In this document: in pieces, positions 1 through 7,667 of the stretch
Numbering within the stretch: the stretch's first letter is position 1
Layout of the letters: the number at the start of each line of letters is the position of its first letter
Source: Verrucomicrobiales bacterium
Lineage (GTDB): Bacteria; Verrucomicrobiota; Verrucomicrobiae; Limisphaerales; UBA9464
Assembly: GCA_005789375.1 (NCBI GenBank)
Contig: SXXZ01000139.1
Span: 1 to 11,332 of the forward strand
Direction: 5' to 3'
DNA length: 11,332 nucleotides
Notes under the pieces: generated by a model
Database searches by the model: none
What the model was told of the DNA's origin: nothing
The model's input: the letters and a program-made list of their open reading frames with translations, nothing else
Position numbers and translations under genes: made by a program

Positions 1-243
1 GCCTGACTCGACAGGGAGGATTGACGGAGTTGGAGTGGTCGTCGCGAGGCTCCGCTGGGCCCCGGTTAGGTTGGGAACCTCATTTTGGACAGTCTCCGAT
101 GGATTGTTTGCCGAAGCGTTCTCAATCAACTGCGAACTCGGGTTCACCGAGCGTCCCTCGCGCTGAATGAACGCACCGTTTTGCGAGCCTGACTCGACAG
201 GGAGGATTGACGGAGTTGGAGTGGTCGTCGCGAGGCTCCGCTG
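1..243 (-). repeat. In-frame direct repeat, 186-bp period, inside the FliK-like gene
   Basis: Bases 1-57 and 187-243 are identical over 57 bp. Similarity fades gradually over about the next 50 bp, with interspersed mismatches, toward 106 and 292. The offset of 186 bp is exactly 62 codons, so the repeat is in frame. It encodes the 19-residue block QRSLATTTPTPSILPVESG twice. The near-perfect core beside decayed flanks suggests either recent duplication with partial divergence or gene conversion. The left copy touches the window edge, so further units may lie outside. Confidence 0.95.
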
Positions 244-1599
244 CACCCCGGTTGGGTCTGAAACCCGACTTGCGGCAGTCTCCCGGTGGCTGCTCGCTGA
301 GGGCTCTCCGCTATTGGCCTCAGGTGTCGGCGACGGAGTCGATGCCACCGGCAGGAAGGGGGACCGACTGGCGGCCGATGGGGACCCTGGATTCGGGCTC
401 GAGGTGGAGTCGCTCAAGCGGTCCCCAAAAGGAGGGGCCAAATCCGTGGTCAAACTCGGAAGGGTTTCGACCCCTGGATCCAGAATGAGACTGCGGAAAG
501 CATCGTTGTTGTTGGCGGGACGAACAGACGCGACCGCGACCGGTGAGGCACCTAGGATTTGCGATTGCGCCACGGCCCGACGAGCAGCCTCACGGACCCC
601 GCTGGCAATCGGATCGCTGCCCATCGATGGCTGGGAAGCGGTGGCGGAACGTGAAGTCGGCAATGACTGAACTGTCTCGGCTGTTCCAGCTACCCGCAGT
701 GACCGGTTGGCCGGAATTTGCACCGCTCCAACTCTTGCACCAATGGCTGCAATCCTCTGGGGTGTTGAAGTCGATTGACCGCCGCCCGAGTTTATCGATA
801 CCGCAGCCGGCAACTCCCCACGGCCCGATGCCTCCTCACGGCCCGATGCAAAATCACGCTGAATTTCGAAATTCGATGCGGATGAAGACGCAGGGTTCGG
901 TCTCTGGGTGACTCTACTCGACGCATAAGTCAGACCCGCATCGGAAGGCGCTGAGAACACATCACCTGACAGTTTCTTGGAACTGGGTACATCCTGTGAG
1001 TCACCCCGTTTATCACGCAATATTACGACTTCTGCATCGGGTAACCGCCGAGAATCCATCAATGGCCGCTCCGGTAGTCCCTGAAGAACGTCATTCCGGG
1101 TTGAGGCTCCAGAGGTCAAGGCCGGTGGCCTGCGTAACTCCGACTCTGACCGTTCAGCCGGCCCGAAGGGTTCTCCCCTAGAGGACGGCCCGGCTTGGGG
1201 CGATGGAACTGAAGAGGATACGGAGGGTGTCGAAATAGAAGCGGTGCTCGGGCCAATGAATCTCGACTTGGCGTCGACCATCGCTCGGACACTGAGGGAC
1301 GCCTTGCGGATGGGTTTGATCGAAGGCCGAACCTGTGGGTCGCTCGAAGGATTCTGGAACGAAACTCTCGATGAAGGGTCCGCCGATCCTGCCATTTCTG
1401 CTTTCTGGGGGGCGTCGGCCACCGGTGAGGAGCCCGTCTCCGAGGAATGAGCCGATTGGGCTGATTTCAGGTGGGCCTGGAACGCCGTTGCTCCGTTTGG
1501 CCCGCCGGTCGCAATCCCTGAATCCCCGTCGGAATTCCATGAAAAGGGCAGGGAAGCGCGGGGATTTAAATCCGCTGCCTTCAGGTCGCTTGAAATCAT
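1..1599 (-). CDS. Probable FliK-like flagellar hook-length control protein, N-terminal part (runs off window)
   Basis: The frame is open without a stop from an ATG at 1599 to base 1, 533 codons, so the gene continues beyond the left edge. The start overlaps the stop of the upstream MotE-like gene in an ATGA, which supports translational coupling; no Shine-Dalgarno sequence is visible. The product is strongly hydrophilic and rich in Ser, Pro, Ala, Thr and Arg. It has no signal peptide, membrane segment or recognisable fold, and looks intrinsically disordered. FliK proteins have a long, poorly conserved, Ser/Pro/Gln-rich N-terminal region that acts as the hook ruler, followed by a folded C-terminal domain that switches export specificity; that domain would lie outside the window. 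The call rests on composition and on position after fliJ, not on sequence motifs. Residues 453-471 recur exactly at 515-533, a 62-residue period. It could be another long disordered flagellar-locus protein. Minus-strand open frames inside it in other registers are shadows. Confidence 0.62.
   Translation of the reverse strand, partial: MISSDLKAADLNPRASLPFSWNSDGDSGIATGGPNGATAFQAHLKSAQSAHSSETGSSPVADAPQKAEMAGSADPSSRVSFQNPSSDPQVRPSIKPIRKASLSVRAMVDAKSRFIGPSTASISTPSVSSSVPSPQAGPSSRGEPFGPAERSESELRRPPALTSGASTRNDVLQGLPERPLMDSRRLPDAEVVILRDKRGDSQDVPSSKKLSGDVFSAPSDAGLTYASSRVTQRPNPASSSASNFEIQRDFASGREEASGRGELPAAVSINSGGGQSTSTPQRIAAIGARVGAVQIPANRSLRVAGTAETVQSLPTSRSATASQPSMGSDPIASGVREAARRAVAQSQILGASPVAVASVRPANNNDAFRSLILDPGVETLPSLTTDLAPPFGDRLSDSTSSPNPGSPSAASRSPFLPVASTPSPTPEANSGEPSASSHRETAASRVSDPTGVQRSLATTTPTPSILPVESGSQNGAFIQREGRSVNPSSQLIENASANNPSETVQNEVPNLTGAQRSLATTTPTPSILPVESG
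814..849 (-). repeat. 18-bp tandem duplication inside the FliK-like gene
   Basis: Two adjacent 18-bp units, 814-831 and 832-849, differ at a single base (plus strand CTCCCCACGGCCCGATGC and CTCCTCACGGCCCGATGC). Read on the minus strand they encode consecutive six-residue units, ASGREE then ASGRGE. The duplication keeps the reading frame, as expected for a disordered length-tolerant region. Confidence 0.9.
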
Positions 1600-2351
1600 G
1601 GCGTAGGTGAAGCCGCAGTGGAATTGGTTCCATCGGGCGACCGCAGCGAGATGTGCATCATTCTACGAGAAATGTCCGCAGCCAGACGAACACCTGATTC
1701 TCCCGTGCCGACCAAGGCGCCCAACAGAGACGAGGCGTTGGTGGAGTTGATGACGGTCAGTGTCCGGGCAATCTCATCCGGCGTATAGTTGGTCAAAATG
1801 GCCACGCCCTGAGCCGGCGGGAGCGCGGATATACGGCGACCATGTTCCAGAAGGCTTCGCTGTTCTTCCACCCGGATATAGGTGATCCGATTGGTCAATA
1901 AGTGCTCTTGGCTGATTCGGGCTTGAGCAATCCACTGTGTGGCCAGGTTGAGATTTTGCATTTCCAGGCGGATTCGCTCTTCGACTTCCTTCAGACGCTT
2001 TTCGCGACTGTCCTGGTACTCTTGTCGAGAGCGTAGTTGGTTGAGTAAATTGACAACGTCCGGATTGTCGAAGCGCAGTGAACCGGGTTCGGAAGTTTCC
2101 CGCATGGCCTCTAAAGCGGCCAAGCTCAGCTCAGTCTGGCGCTCGTTGCCTGCCGGTTGGGCCTCAGGTGCATCTTGGAGAACGTCCTGCTCCGGGGACT
2201 TGACGGCCGCCGATGCCTGAGAGGCTTCGACGATCTGGGCAAGGATCGTTTGAATGCGCTTCTGCGCCACCTTGCCACCATAGAGGAACGTGGCGACCGA
2301 GGTGCCAATGCCGAGCAGGATGATTAATAGGGCGAGGAGAAGTGTGCGCAT
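1596..2351 (-). CDS. MotE-like flagellar-locus membrane protein (MgtE-N-like domain)
   Basis: The ATG at 2351 is chosen because it gives 251 residues beginning MRTLLLALLIILLGIG, a normal N-terminal membrane anchor, and begins 5 nt after the fliJ stop. The open frame extends upstream to 2486 but that part lies antiparallel to nothing useful and overlaps fliJ. Residues 4-24 are a transmembrane helix or uncleaved signal. Residues about 50-75 are a low-complexity linker. About 98-170 is a charged, coiled-coil-like region. About 173-232 contains LPPAQGVAILTNYTPDEIAR and following residues, resembling the MgtE N-terminal/MotE repeat (xxPExAAxIL) found in proteins encoded next to fliJ. MotE proteins are described as motor-associated periplasmic chaperones, but the exact role here is not shown. 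A cytoplasmic gatekeeper or FliG-like role is an alternative. The last four bases overlap the FliK-like start. Confidence 0.72.
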   Translation of the reverse strand: MRTLLLALLIILLGIGTSVATFLYGGKVAQKRIQTILAQIVEASQASAAVKSPEQDVLQDAPEAQPAGNERQTELSLAALEAMRETSEPGSLRFDNPDVVNLLNQLRSRQEYQDSREKRLKEVEERIRLEMQNLNLATQWIAQARISQEHLLTNRITYIRVEEQRSLLEHGRRISALPPAQGVAILTNYTPDEIARTLTVINSTNASSLLGALVGTGESGVRLAADISRRMMHISLRSPDGTNSTAASPTP

Positions 2352-2356
2352 GGGAG

Positions 2357-2770
2357 TCAGAAGCTTTGAATGACGCGCTCGTCGAGGTAGCGCTCTTCGG
2401 CCAACCGTTCCGATCGCTGATGTTCCTTGAGGCGGGCTTCGCGAAGTTTTTCGAGCAGGCTTAACCGGAGTTTGGCTTGCTGCCACTCCGACAAACGTTC
2501 GGTAACCACCACGTGTTGGGCTGCCAGGGCAACTCGGGCGCGCTCGGCGTTGAGTCGCATTCCGGGCCGCAGCGCCACGGAGATCGATGCAGCGATTCCA
2601 CCTTCGGAGAGCGAGTCGTTCAGAGAACGGCTGTCGGACATCACCCGATCCAGATCGCTTTGGCAGCGCAACTGGTCCTGATTGGCCTGAGCCAATGCTT
2701 GAGCCGCCGCACTCTCCTGGGAGGCGCGTATCTGAAGCAACGTTTCTAGGCTAAATCGGAATCGACCCAT
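2357..2770 (-). CDS. fliJ: Flagellar export protein FliJ
   Basis: This 137-residue, almost wholly helical and charged protein is typical in size for FliJ (about 140-150). FliJ is the central stalk-like coiled coil of the type III export ATPase. It inserts in the FliI hexamer and contacts FlhA in the export gate. The N-terminus MGRFRFSLETLLQIR fits the FliJ pattern (F-x-L-xx-LLxxR). The C-terminus, about residues 107-137, is an Arg/Glu-rich helix ending ERYLDERVIQSF, matching the family's EKLxExRxxE-type end. The ATG at 2770 lies 3 nt after the fliI stop, with only a weak AAGG directly before it, so translation is probably coupled to fliI. FliJ sequences are weakly conserved, and the assignment depends on length, coiled-coil pattern and position after fliI. 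Confidence 0.88.
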   Translation of the reverse strand: MGRFRFSLETLLQIRASQESAAAQALAQANQDQLRCQSDLDRVMSDSRSLNDSLSEGGIAASISVALRPGMRLNAERARVALAAQHVVVTERLSEWQQAKLRLSLLEKLREARLKEHQRSERLAEERYLDERVIQSF

Positions 2771-2773
2771 ACC

Positions 2774-4186
2774 TTATCGGGGCGTCGCAGCACGAAACGC
2801 GCCAATAGGCTTTGAGCGATCTCCCAAGGAGTTGCCGATGGGTGTCATTCCCTGACGCAAGGCCAGCGCCAGCAACTCCCACAAGGGAGTCGGAGACGGC
2901 ACCTCCGTCTGGGACTGACGCAGGAATCCATCGAGGTGGGGCAGGGTTGCTATCGCCCGATCGAGTTTGGGGTTCGAACCGGCTACATAAGCACCCACTC
3001 CGATCAAATCCCGGTTCTGGCGATGCAACGCGAGTAATTCGCGGGCTTCGCCTTGAAGAGTGATTTGATCGGAGTTGAGCAAATCCCGGTTCAAACGACT
3101 GATGCTTCCGAGCACCTCGATGGCTGGCCAGTGGTTACGATCGGCCAATTCACGGGTCAGAACGATGTGACCATCGAGAATGGAACGGGTGGCGTCGGCG
3201 ATGGGTTCAGTGAGGTCATCGCCCTCGACCAAAACCGTGAAAATACCGGTGATCGACCCGCGATCGGAGTTTCCCGCACGCTCCAGAAGTCGAGGCAGGG
3301 CCGCGAAGACCGAGGGAGTGTACCCTCGGGCGGTGGGCGGTTCTCCGACGGCCAGGCCGATTTCTCTCTGGGCCATGGCAAATCGGGTGACCGAGTCCAT
3401 CATCAGCAACACTTTGCGACCCTCATCACGAAGTTGCTCCGAAATTTGCAATGCCAGTGAGGCTGCCTTCACCCGGAGCAAGGCGGGTTGGTCGGCCGTG
3501 GCTACGATCACAATGGAGCGGGCACGACCTTCTTCGCTGAGATCATTTTCGAGGAATTCACGCACCTCGCGTCCACGCTCGCCGATCAGTGCAACCACAT
3601 TGATGTCGGCATCCGAGCGGCGGGCGATCATTCCCAAGAGCGTCGATTTTCCCACGCCGCTTCCGGCGAAGATTCCTACCCGTTGGCCTCGCCCGAGTGG
3701 AGTAAAGCTATCGATGGCCCGAACTCCGGTGATGAGCGGATGTTGGATTCGGGCCCGAGACAAGGGATTGGGCACCGCGCCATCCCCTGTAGAAGCAATC
3801 CATTGGAGAGGAAGGCCACTGTCTAGGGGCTTGCCCAAGGCATCGATGACCCTGCCGGAAAGTCCGGAGGCCAGGGGAACCCGTCGCCGTTGGGGACTGG
3901 TCCGAACTTCGTCTCCGGGACACAATCCATCGATCGTGTCGAGAGGCATCAGAATCAGGTTCTGATTATGAAACCCCACGACTTCGACGCTAATCTCACG
4001 ACCGTTGGAGCAACGGATATGGCACAAATCCCCAAGTGCCGCCTTGGGGCCCAGTGATTCGACCGTTAGCCCCGCAACACGCACCACGGACCCCACAGGG
4101 GTGGTCAGGCGCGCCTCTCTCAGGCGTTGCTGCGCCTGCTGGATAAATCGCAGACCGGTCGGGTTGTCTGGAACCAGTTCAAACAT
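2774..4186 (-). CDS. fliI: Flagellum-specific export ATPase FliI
   Basis: The 470-residue product is an F1-beta-like ATPase that powers or regulates protein export through the flagellar type III apparatus at the cytoplasmic membrane. Visible motifs are the Walker A loop AGSGVGKS at 174-181, the GERGREVREF block with the catalytic Glu at 202-211, Walker B LLMMDSVTR at 260-268, and the RGYTPSVFAALPRLLERAG segment near 288-306. The N-terminal beta-barrel spans about residues 30-105. The length matches the family (about 440-470). A TTG at 4189 would add one residue, but the ATG at 4186 is preferred: it forms TGATG with the fliH stop and has GAGGGGG 4 nt upstream. FliH, which precedes it, is its regulator, and FliJ follows. 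Confidence 0.97.
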   Translation of the reverse strand: MFELVPDNPTGLRFIQQAQQRLREARLTTPVGSVVRVAGLTVESLGPKAALGDLCHIRCSNGREISVEVVGFHNQNLILMPLDTIDGLCPGDEVRTSPQRRRVPLASGLSGRVIDALGKPLDSGLPLQWIASTGDGAVPNPLSRARIQHPLITGVRAIDSFTPLGRGQRVGIFAGSGVGKSTLLGMIARRSDADINVVALIGERGREVREFLENDLSEEGRARSIVIVATADQPALLRVKAASLALQISEQLRDEGRKVLLMMDSVTRFAMAQREIGLAVGEPPTARGYTPSVFAALPRLLERAGNSDRGSITGIFTVLVEGDDLTEPIADATRSILDGHIVLTRELADRNHWPAIEVLGSISRLNRDLLNSDQITLQGEARELLALHRQNRDLIGVGAYVAGSNPKLDRAIATLPHLDGFLRQSQTEVPSPTPLWELLALALRQGMTPIGNSLGDRSKPIGAFRAATPR

Positions 4187-4818
4187 CAAGCCCCCTCAAG
4201 GGCGCTGCTGAAGCTGGCGATGCGCGAAGACCGGAGGCCGTCGACGAATCCAGACTGGGTCTCTACGAGGCATCCGCCACGGTCCACTCCAGAATCGGGG
4301 ACCATCTGGATACCACGGGCCGCGCATTGGGAGCGGATTTCGCTGTAGGAAGCTTTCTCGAGCATCGTCAGATCCTCGGGATTGAGCATCACCCGCAGCA
4401 CCGGAGTGCCCAAAGCTGCGCCGAGGGTCTCTCGAAGGCTGGCCTCAATGACGTCGACGGTGATGGGCAAGCTCCCAACGATCTTGGCGACCGCCTCGAC
4501 CGTCAGTTGGAGCAAGGCCTTCTCCAGAATCTCCATCCGCTCAGCCAACTGAGAGGACATCTTCTGGGACAGCTGCTCAAGGTAGACGCCGACCTCTTCC
4601 TTGTGCTTCAGCTCGATTTCCTCGCGCAGCACCCGGACCCGCTCTTCGCAGGCTTCGGTGGCTGTCGACACACCACGGCGATAAGCCTCGTGTTCGATCT
4701 TGCGACGCATGGCTTCGATGTCTACCGGCGGAGACAATCGCTCTTCGCGGTGGAATCCGAGCACCGAGAGCCGAATGTCTCGAAGCGTTGACGAATGTTG
4801 TAGGAGTGTTTGAGTCAT
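4186..4818 (-). CDS. fliH: Flagellar assembly protein FliH
   Basis: The 210-residue protein is the FliI stator/regulator, homologous to the b/delta subunits of F-ATPase. It binds FliI as a dimer and links it to FliN and the export gate. Residues 34-110 form a charged helical, coiled-coil-like segment with several Glu/Lys/Arg heptads. Residues about 110-195 form the C-terminal domain, ending with GGCLVETQSGFVDG at 181-194, the FliH signature region (GGCxxET-x-G-x-IDA in many members). The usual run after this (xLxxQLxRL) is replaced by LRSSRIASFSSALEGA. The ATG at 4818 follows the fliG stop by 8 nt without a clear Shine-Dalgarno sequence. The stop overlaps the fliI start. Confidence 0.92.
   Translation of the reverse strand: MTQTLLQHSSTLRDIRLSVLGFHREERLSPPVDIEAMRRKIEHEAYRRGVSTATEACEERVRVLREEIELKHKEEVGVYLEQLSQKMSSQLAERMEILEKALLQLTVEAVAKIVGSLPITVDVIEASLRETLGAALGTPVLRVMLNPEDLTMLEKASYSEIRSQCAARGIQMVPDSGVDRGGCLVETQSGFVDGLRSSRIASFSSALEGA
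4191..4197 (-). promoter_or_regulatory. Ribosome binding site of fliI
   Basis: Minus-strand GAGGGGG lies 4 nt before the ATG at 4186 and only 1 nt before the alternative TTG at 4189, so it favours the ATG. It lies within the end of fliH, so fliI is translated from the polycistronic message with coupling at TGATG. Confidence 0.7.
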
Positions 4819-4826
4819 GGGTTAAA

Positions 4827-5870
4827 TTAGGCGGAGTCCAGGGAGATCTCGCCGTCGGTTTCGAGCTTGCGGACGACATCCACGATGCCTTCTTGCGCCT
4901 GCTCGATTTCGCGAAGACTGGTCTTCCCGAGGTTGGAAATTTCGTCGTTGACCGTTTCGGCCGCACGCTTCGACAGCGCCCCCAGAAGGGCCTGCCTTAA
5001 ATTCTCGTTGGCTGCGCTCAGTGCGATGGCCAGGCGGGCGGCCTCGACCTCGCGGAGTACCTTTTGGAGAGACTTGACGTCCAGAGTGGCCAGATCGTCG
5101 AAGGTGAACATCTTCATGCGGATGGACCGCACCAGATCCGGCACTCGTTCATCGAGTTTGTTGAGGATTCCCAAGCGGATGGTCTTATCCATCGCGTTGA
5201 GGGTAGCCGCCGCCGCCTTAATCCCTCCGGTCTGGTTAAGGGCTTTGGTCACCTTGCGACCAATCTTCTTGGACAGAACCTCGCCCACCGTTTCCACCAC
5301 CTCAATCGGGGTAGAAGCCAGTGTCGCCAGACGCTCGATGACTTGTTCCTGAAGACTTTCAGGAAGACTCTTGAGAACCTCGGATCCCTTCTGGGCCGTC
5401 AGATAACTGACCACGAGCGCAACGGTCTGCGGTTGCTCCTCCTTGAGGAGATTGCAAATAGAGGTGGCATCGAGATCGATGATTTGCTGCATGGCAGCCA
5501 CCGAGGTGCGTCGAGTGCCCACGCGGCCGATGACCTCGGCTGCTTTAAAGAGACCCACCGCTTTCTCGAGCACCATCCGAGTGTATTCCACCGATCCGCT
5601 GACCCCGGAATTGGCTTGAATTGCCATCTCCGTGAACTCCTTGAGCACGGAGGTCTGCTGCTCAACGGTCATCAGTGGCAAATTGACCATTTCCGATGAG
5701 ACGAGCTCGCGTTCGTTGTCATCGAGACTCTTGATCAAGATGCTGGCGCTCTCCTCGCCGAGCAGCACCAGTAGGGCTGCCATCTTCTGCGAGGGGGTGA
5801 GACGAACGGGGCCCGTTGGGACCGTTTTCCCACGAAGCATTTCCCGGGCGGCTGTTTCCATGGCGCTCAT
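4827..5870 (-). CDS. fliG: Flagellar motor switch protein FliG
   Basis: The 347-residue rotor protein sits on the cytoplasmic face of the MS ring. It binds FliF through its N-domain, FliM through the middle domain, and interacts with the stator through its C-domain to generate torque and switching. Seen here: an N-terminal extension of about 20 residues relative to E. coli FliG (331 aa); EEQPQTVALVVSYL at 144-157, the EHPQT-type middle-domain motif; the Gly-Gly hinge at 215-216; MFTFDDL at 254-260 (MFVFDDL in E. coli); and a C-domain torque helix containing SKRAAETVNDEISNLG, which keeps the Arg and the acidic pair of the E. coli SQRAADxxRDD helix. The start overlaps the fliF stop as ATGA and has a strong AGGAGG. 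Confidence 0.97.
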   Translation of the reverse strand: MSAMETAAREMLRGKTVPTGPVRLTPSQKMAALLVLLGEESASILIKSLDDNERELVSSEMVNLPLMTVEQQTSVLKEFTEMAIQANSGVSGSVEYTRMVLEKAVGLFKAAEVIGRVGTRRTSVAAMQQIIDLDATSICNLLKEEQPQTVALVVSYLTAQKGSEVLKSLPESLQEQVIERLATLASTPIEVVETVGEVLSKKIGRKVTKALNQTGGIKAAAATLNAMDKTIRLGILNKLDERVPDLVRSIRMKMFTFDDLATLDVKSLQKVLREVEAARLAIALSAANENLRQALLGALSKRAAETVNDEISNLGKTSLREIEQAQEGIVDVVRKLETDGEISLDSA

Positions 5871-7606
5871 TCGCCTTCCTCCTCAGGCTTCGCCGTGAGC
5901 CAGGCACGCGCGGCTTGGGTCATCTTTTGTGGATTGTCTCGGATCAGGTCCTTGAGCACTTCGAGCGTGACCCGTTCCGGACGCTGTTTGCTCAGTCCGA
6001 AATCCATCTTCATCTTCTTCTTCTGCTCTTGGGCAGCTTCGTTGGCTTCTTCTTCTTCACTGGCATCTGAGTCGGATTTGGCTGCAGCAGGTGCGCCAGC
6101 AACCGCTGCCCCGACTCCTGGAACTCCCCCAGCCACCACCATGCCGTTGGCAAGAATCATTTGCTGGCCTGCCATTAACTGGCCAACAGGGACACCCGCG
6201 GCGATCATCTCCTCGGAACCACGGCGCAGCATTCTCCAGAGCAAGAACAGGATCAGAAGGCTACCCAGCAACATGCCTCCCACTCGGGCCGCTTCGACAC
6301 CCTTGAACCAGAGAGCATCTCGATCCAGTCGCGCGGTCTCCTCGATCTTCGGTTCTTCGTTGAAGGGGAGTTCCTCCACGGCCACTTCTCCCAGAGCCTC
6401 GTCCCCCTTAGGCAGGCCAAGAGCGCGTTCTGCGGCCCGCTTGAGTTTATCTATGTCCAGCTGGGTCCGAGGGACTGCCTTGCGATCAGCTCCCTTGCCC
6501 TCGTAGCGCTGGTTGACGAAAACCGCCGCTGTGACCCTGCGGAGTCCACCGATGCCAGCCACGACATTGGTCTGGCTGCGGCTGACGTAGAAGTCATCGG
6601 TCTGGTCCAGTTTCTGGAGCCGGGAACCCTGAGTTCCGGTTGAATTCAAGTTGGTTCCGGTATTAGGAGCGACTCCGGCGACCCCGCCAGCGATCGGGTT
6701 TAGAGAGTCGGTGGTCTCCTGAGTCCTCTTCTGATTCTTGGGAACTGATCCGGCCGGATCGTAGTATTCGGAACTACGCGTCACCGCGTCGAAGGAGATC
6801 TCTGCCGAGACACGAACCACGGCCTGCCCCGGACCCAGGATGGTCTCGAACATGGACCGCAGCTTTTCAGTCAGGTACCGCTCAATGTTTTTGCGCTGCT
6901 GCAACTGACCACTGACGGCCGAGGCACCTCCGCCTTCGTCGGACGGCTCGGAAAGAATAGCTCCGTAGTTGTCCACCACGGTGACATCGCGAGCTTGCAA
7001 GCCTTCGACCGAATTGGAGACCAAGAAACGGATGGCGCTGACCGCCTCTTGTGTGAGCAAACCGGCCATGCGAACATTCAAGAAGACTGAAGCGGTGGCC
7101 TTCCGTTGTGCGTCGATCACCAGCCGGTTTTCGGGGAGAACGATCATGACCCGCGCGCTCTCGACGCCGTCGATTTGCTGCAGGGTGCGAGCCAATTCTC
7201 CCTGAAGAGCTCGGACATAATTGGCCTTCTGGACGAAGTCCGACATGCCGAAGGCCGGTCGGTCAAAAATTTCGAAACCCGTTCCATCGGCCTTGGGCAT
7301 GCCCTTGGCAGCGAGTTGAGCCCGCAGGGAATGAACTTGTTCGGCGGATACTTGAATCGCCGATCCACCCGAGACAATACGGTGAGGAACCTTTTGGGAT
7401 TCCAGGACACCGACAATGCGACCCACTTCGGCTGCATCCAGTCGACCGTACAACAAGCGCCAATCGGTCCTGCCACCGAGCAGCGCTATGGCGATACCGG
7501 CAATCACGATGCCGAGACCGGCGAAACCGAACAACACCTGCTGGGTGACGCTCAGTTTGGCGAGGATCTCTCGCAACTGCTTGGTTAGTTTTTGGACAAC
7601 TTCCAT
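5867..7606 (-). CDS. fliF: Flagellar MS-ring protein FliF
   Basis: The 579-residue membrane protein forms the MS ring that nucleates the basal body and houses the export gate. Transmembrane helix 1 is at about 24-45. The ring-building motifs (YscJ/FliF family) span about 46-220, including LLYGRLDAAEVGRIVGVLE and the stretch ALQGELARTLQQIDGVESAR. The collar region runs to about 425. Transmembrane helix 2 is at about 440-460, followed by the cytoplasmic tail. The C-terminal VTLEVLKDLIRDNPQKMTQ-containing end matches the FliG-binding peptide. Between helix 2 and this peptide lies an unusual Gly/Ala/Val-rich stretch (about 471-508) and an acidic then Lys-rich run (about 511-534). The ATG at 7606 is preferred over the TTG at 7618; neither has a Shine-Dalgarno sequence. 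Confidence 0.95.
   Translation of the reverse strand: MEVVQKLTKQLREILAKLSVTQQVLFGFAGLGIVIAGIAIALLGGRTDWRLLYGRLDAAEVGRIVGVLESQKVPHRIVSGGSAIQVSAEQVHSLRAQLAAKGMPKADGTGFEIFDRPAFGMSDFVQKANYVRALQGELARTLQQIDGVESARVMIVLPENRLVIDAQRKATASVFLNVRMAGLLTQEAVSAIRFLVSNSVEGLQARDVTVVDNYGAILSEPSDEGGGASAVSGQLQQRKNIERYLTEKLRSMFETILGPGQAVVRVSAEISFDAVTRSSEYYDPAGSVPKNQKRTQETTDSLNPIAGGVAGVAPNTGTNLNSTGTQGSRLQKLDQTDDFYVSRSQTNVVAGIGGLRRVTAAVFVNQRYEGKGADRKAVPRTQLDIDKLKRAAERALGLPKGDEALGEVAVEELPFNEEPKIEETARLDRDALWFKGVEAARVGGMLLGSLLILFLLWRMLRRGSEEMIAAGVPVGQLMAGQQMILANGMVVAGGVPGVGAAVAGAPAAAKSDSDASEEEEANEAAQEQKKKMKMDFGLSKQRPERVTLEVLKDLIRDNPQKMTQAARAWLTAKPEEEGE
5878..5883 (-). promoter_or_regulatory. Strong ribosome binding site of fliG
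   Basis: Perfect minus-strand AGGAGG, 7 nt before the fliG ATG at 5870, lying inside the final codons of fliF. It is one of the two best Shine-Dalgarno sequences in the operon and may allow abundant FliG synthesis independently of the ATGA overlap. Confidence 0.85.
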
Positions 7607-7667
7607 GGATGAAAACAAAGGAGGCTTCGGGACGTGTACTTAGGTCTGGATGTGGATTTAGGGGGTC
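7607..7667 (-). other. 61-nt untranslated gap between fliE and fliF
   Basis: This is the longest gap in the operon. No sigma-54 or clear sigma-70 element was found by eye on the minus strand, and no hairpin with a U-run that would act as a terminator. On the minus strand there is no Shine-Dalgarno sequence before fliF; the AAAGGAGG-like string visible here is on the plus strand. It may hold a weak promoter or a processing site. Confidence 0.5.

Noticed and set aside
167..670. 167-codon plus-strand open frame over the left end
   Set aside because: Antisense to the fully open 533-codon FliK-like frame, which starts in an ATGA overlap with the upstream gene.
1178..1633. 151-codon minus-strand open frame starting before the FliK-like gene
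   Set aside because: It is in a different register from the continuous FliK-like frame and ends while that frame stays open to base 1; no family resemblance.
2352..2486. N-terminal extension of the MotE-like frame
   Set aside because: It overlaps fliJ, is Arg/Pro-rich, and would bury the clear membrane anchor that begins at the ATG at 2351.
3180..3965. 261-codon open frame on the plus strand
   Set aside because: It lies wholly antisense to fliI, whose Walker motifs and length are unambiguous; long antisense frames are expected in high-GC coding DNA.
5064..5699. 211-codon open frame on the plus strand
   Set aside because: Antisense shadow of fliG, with composition unlike a real protein and no start signals.
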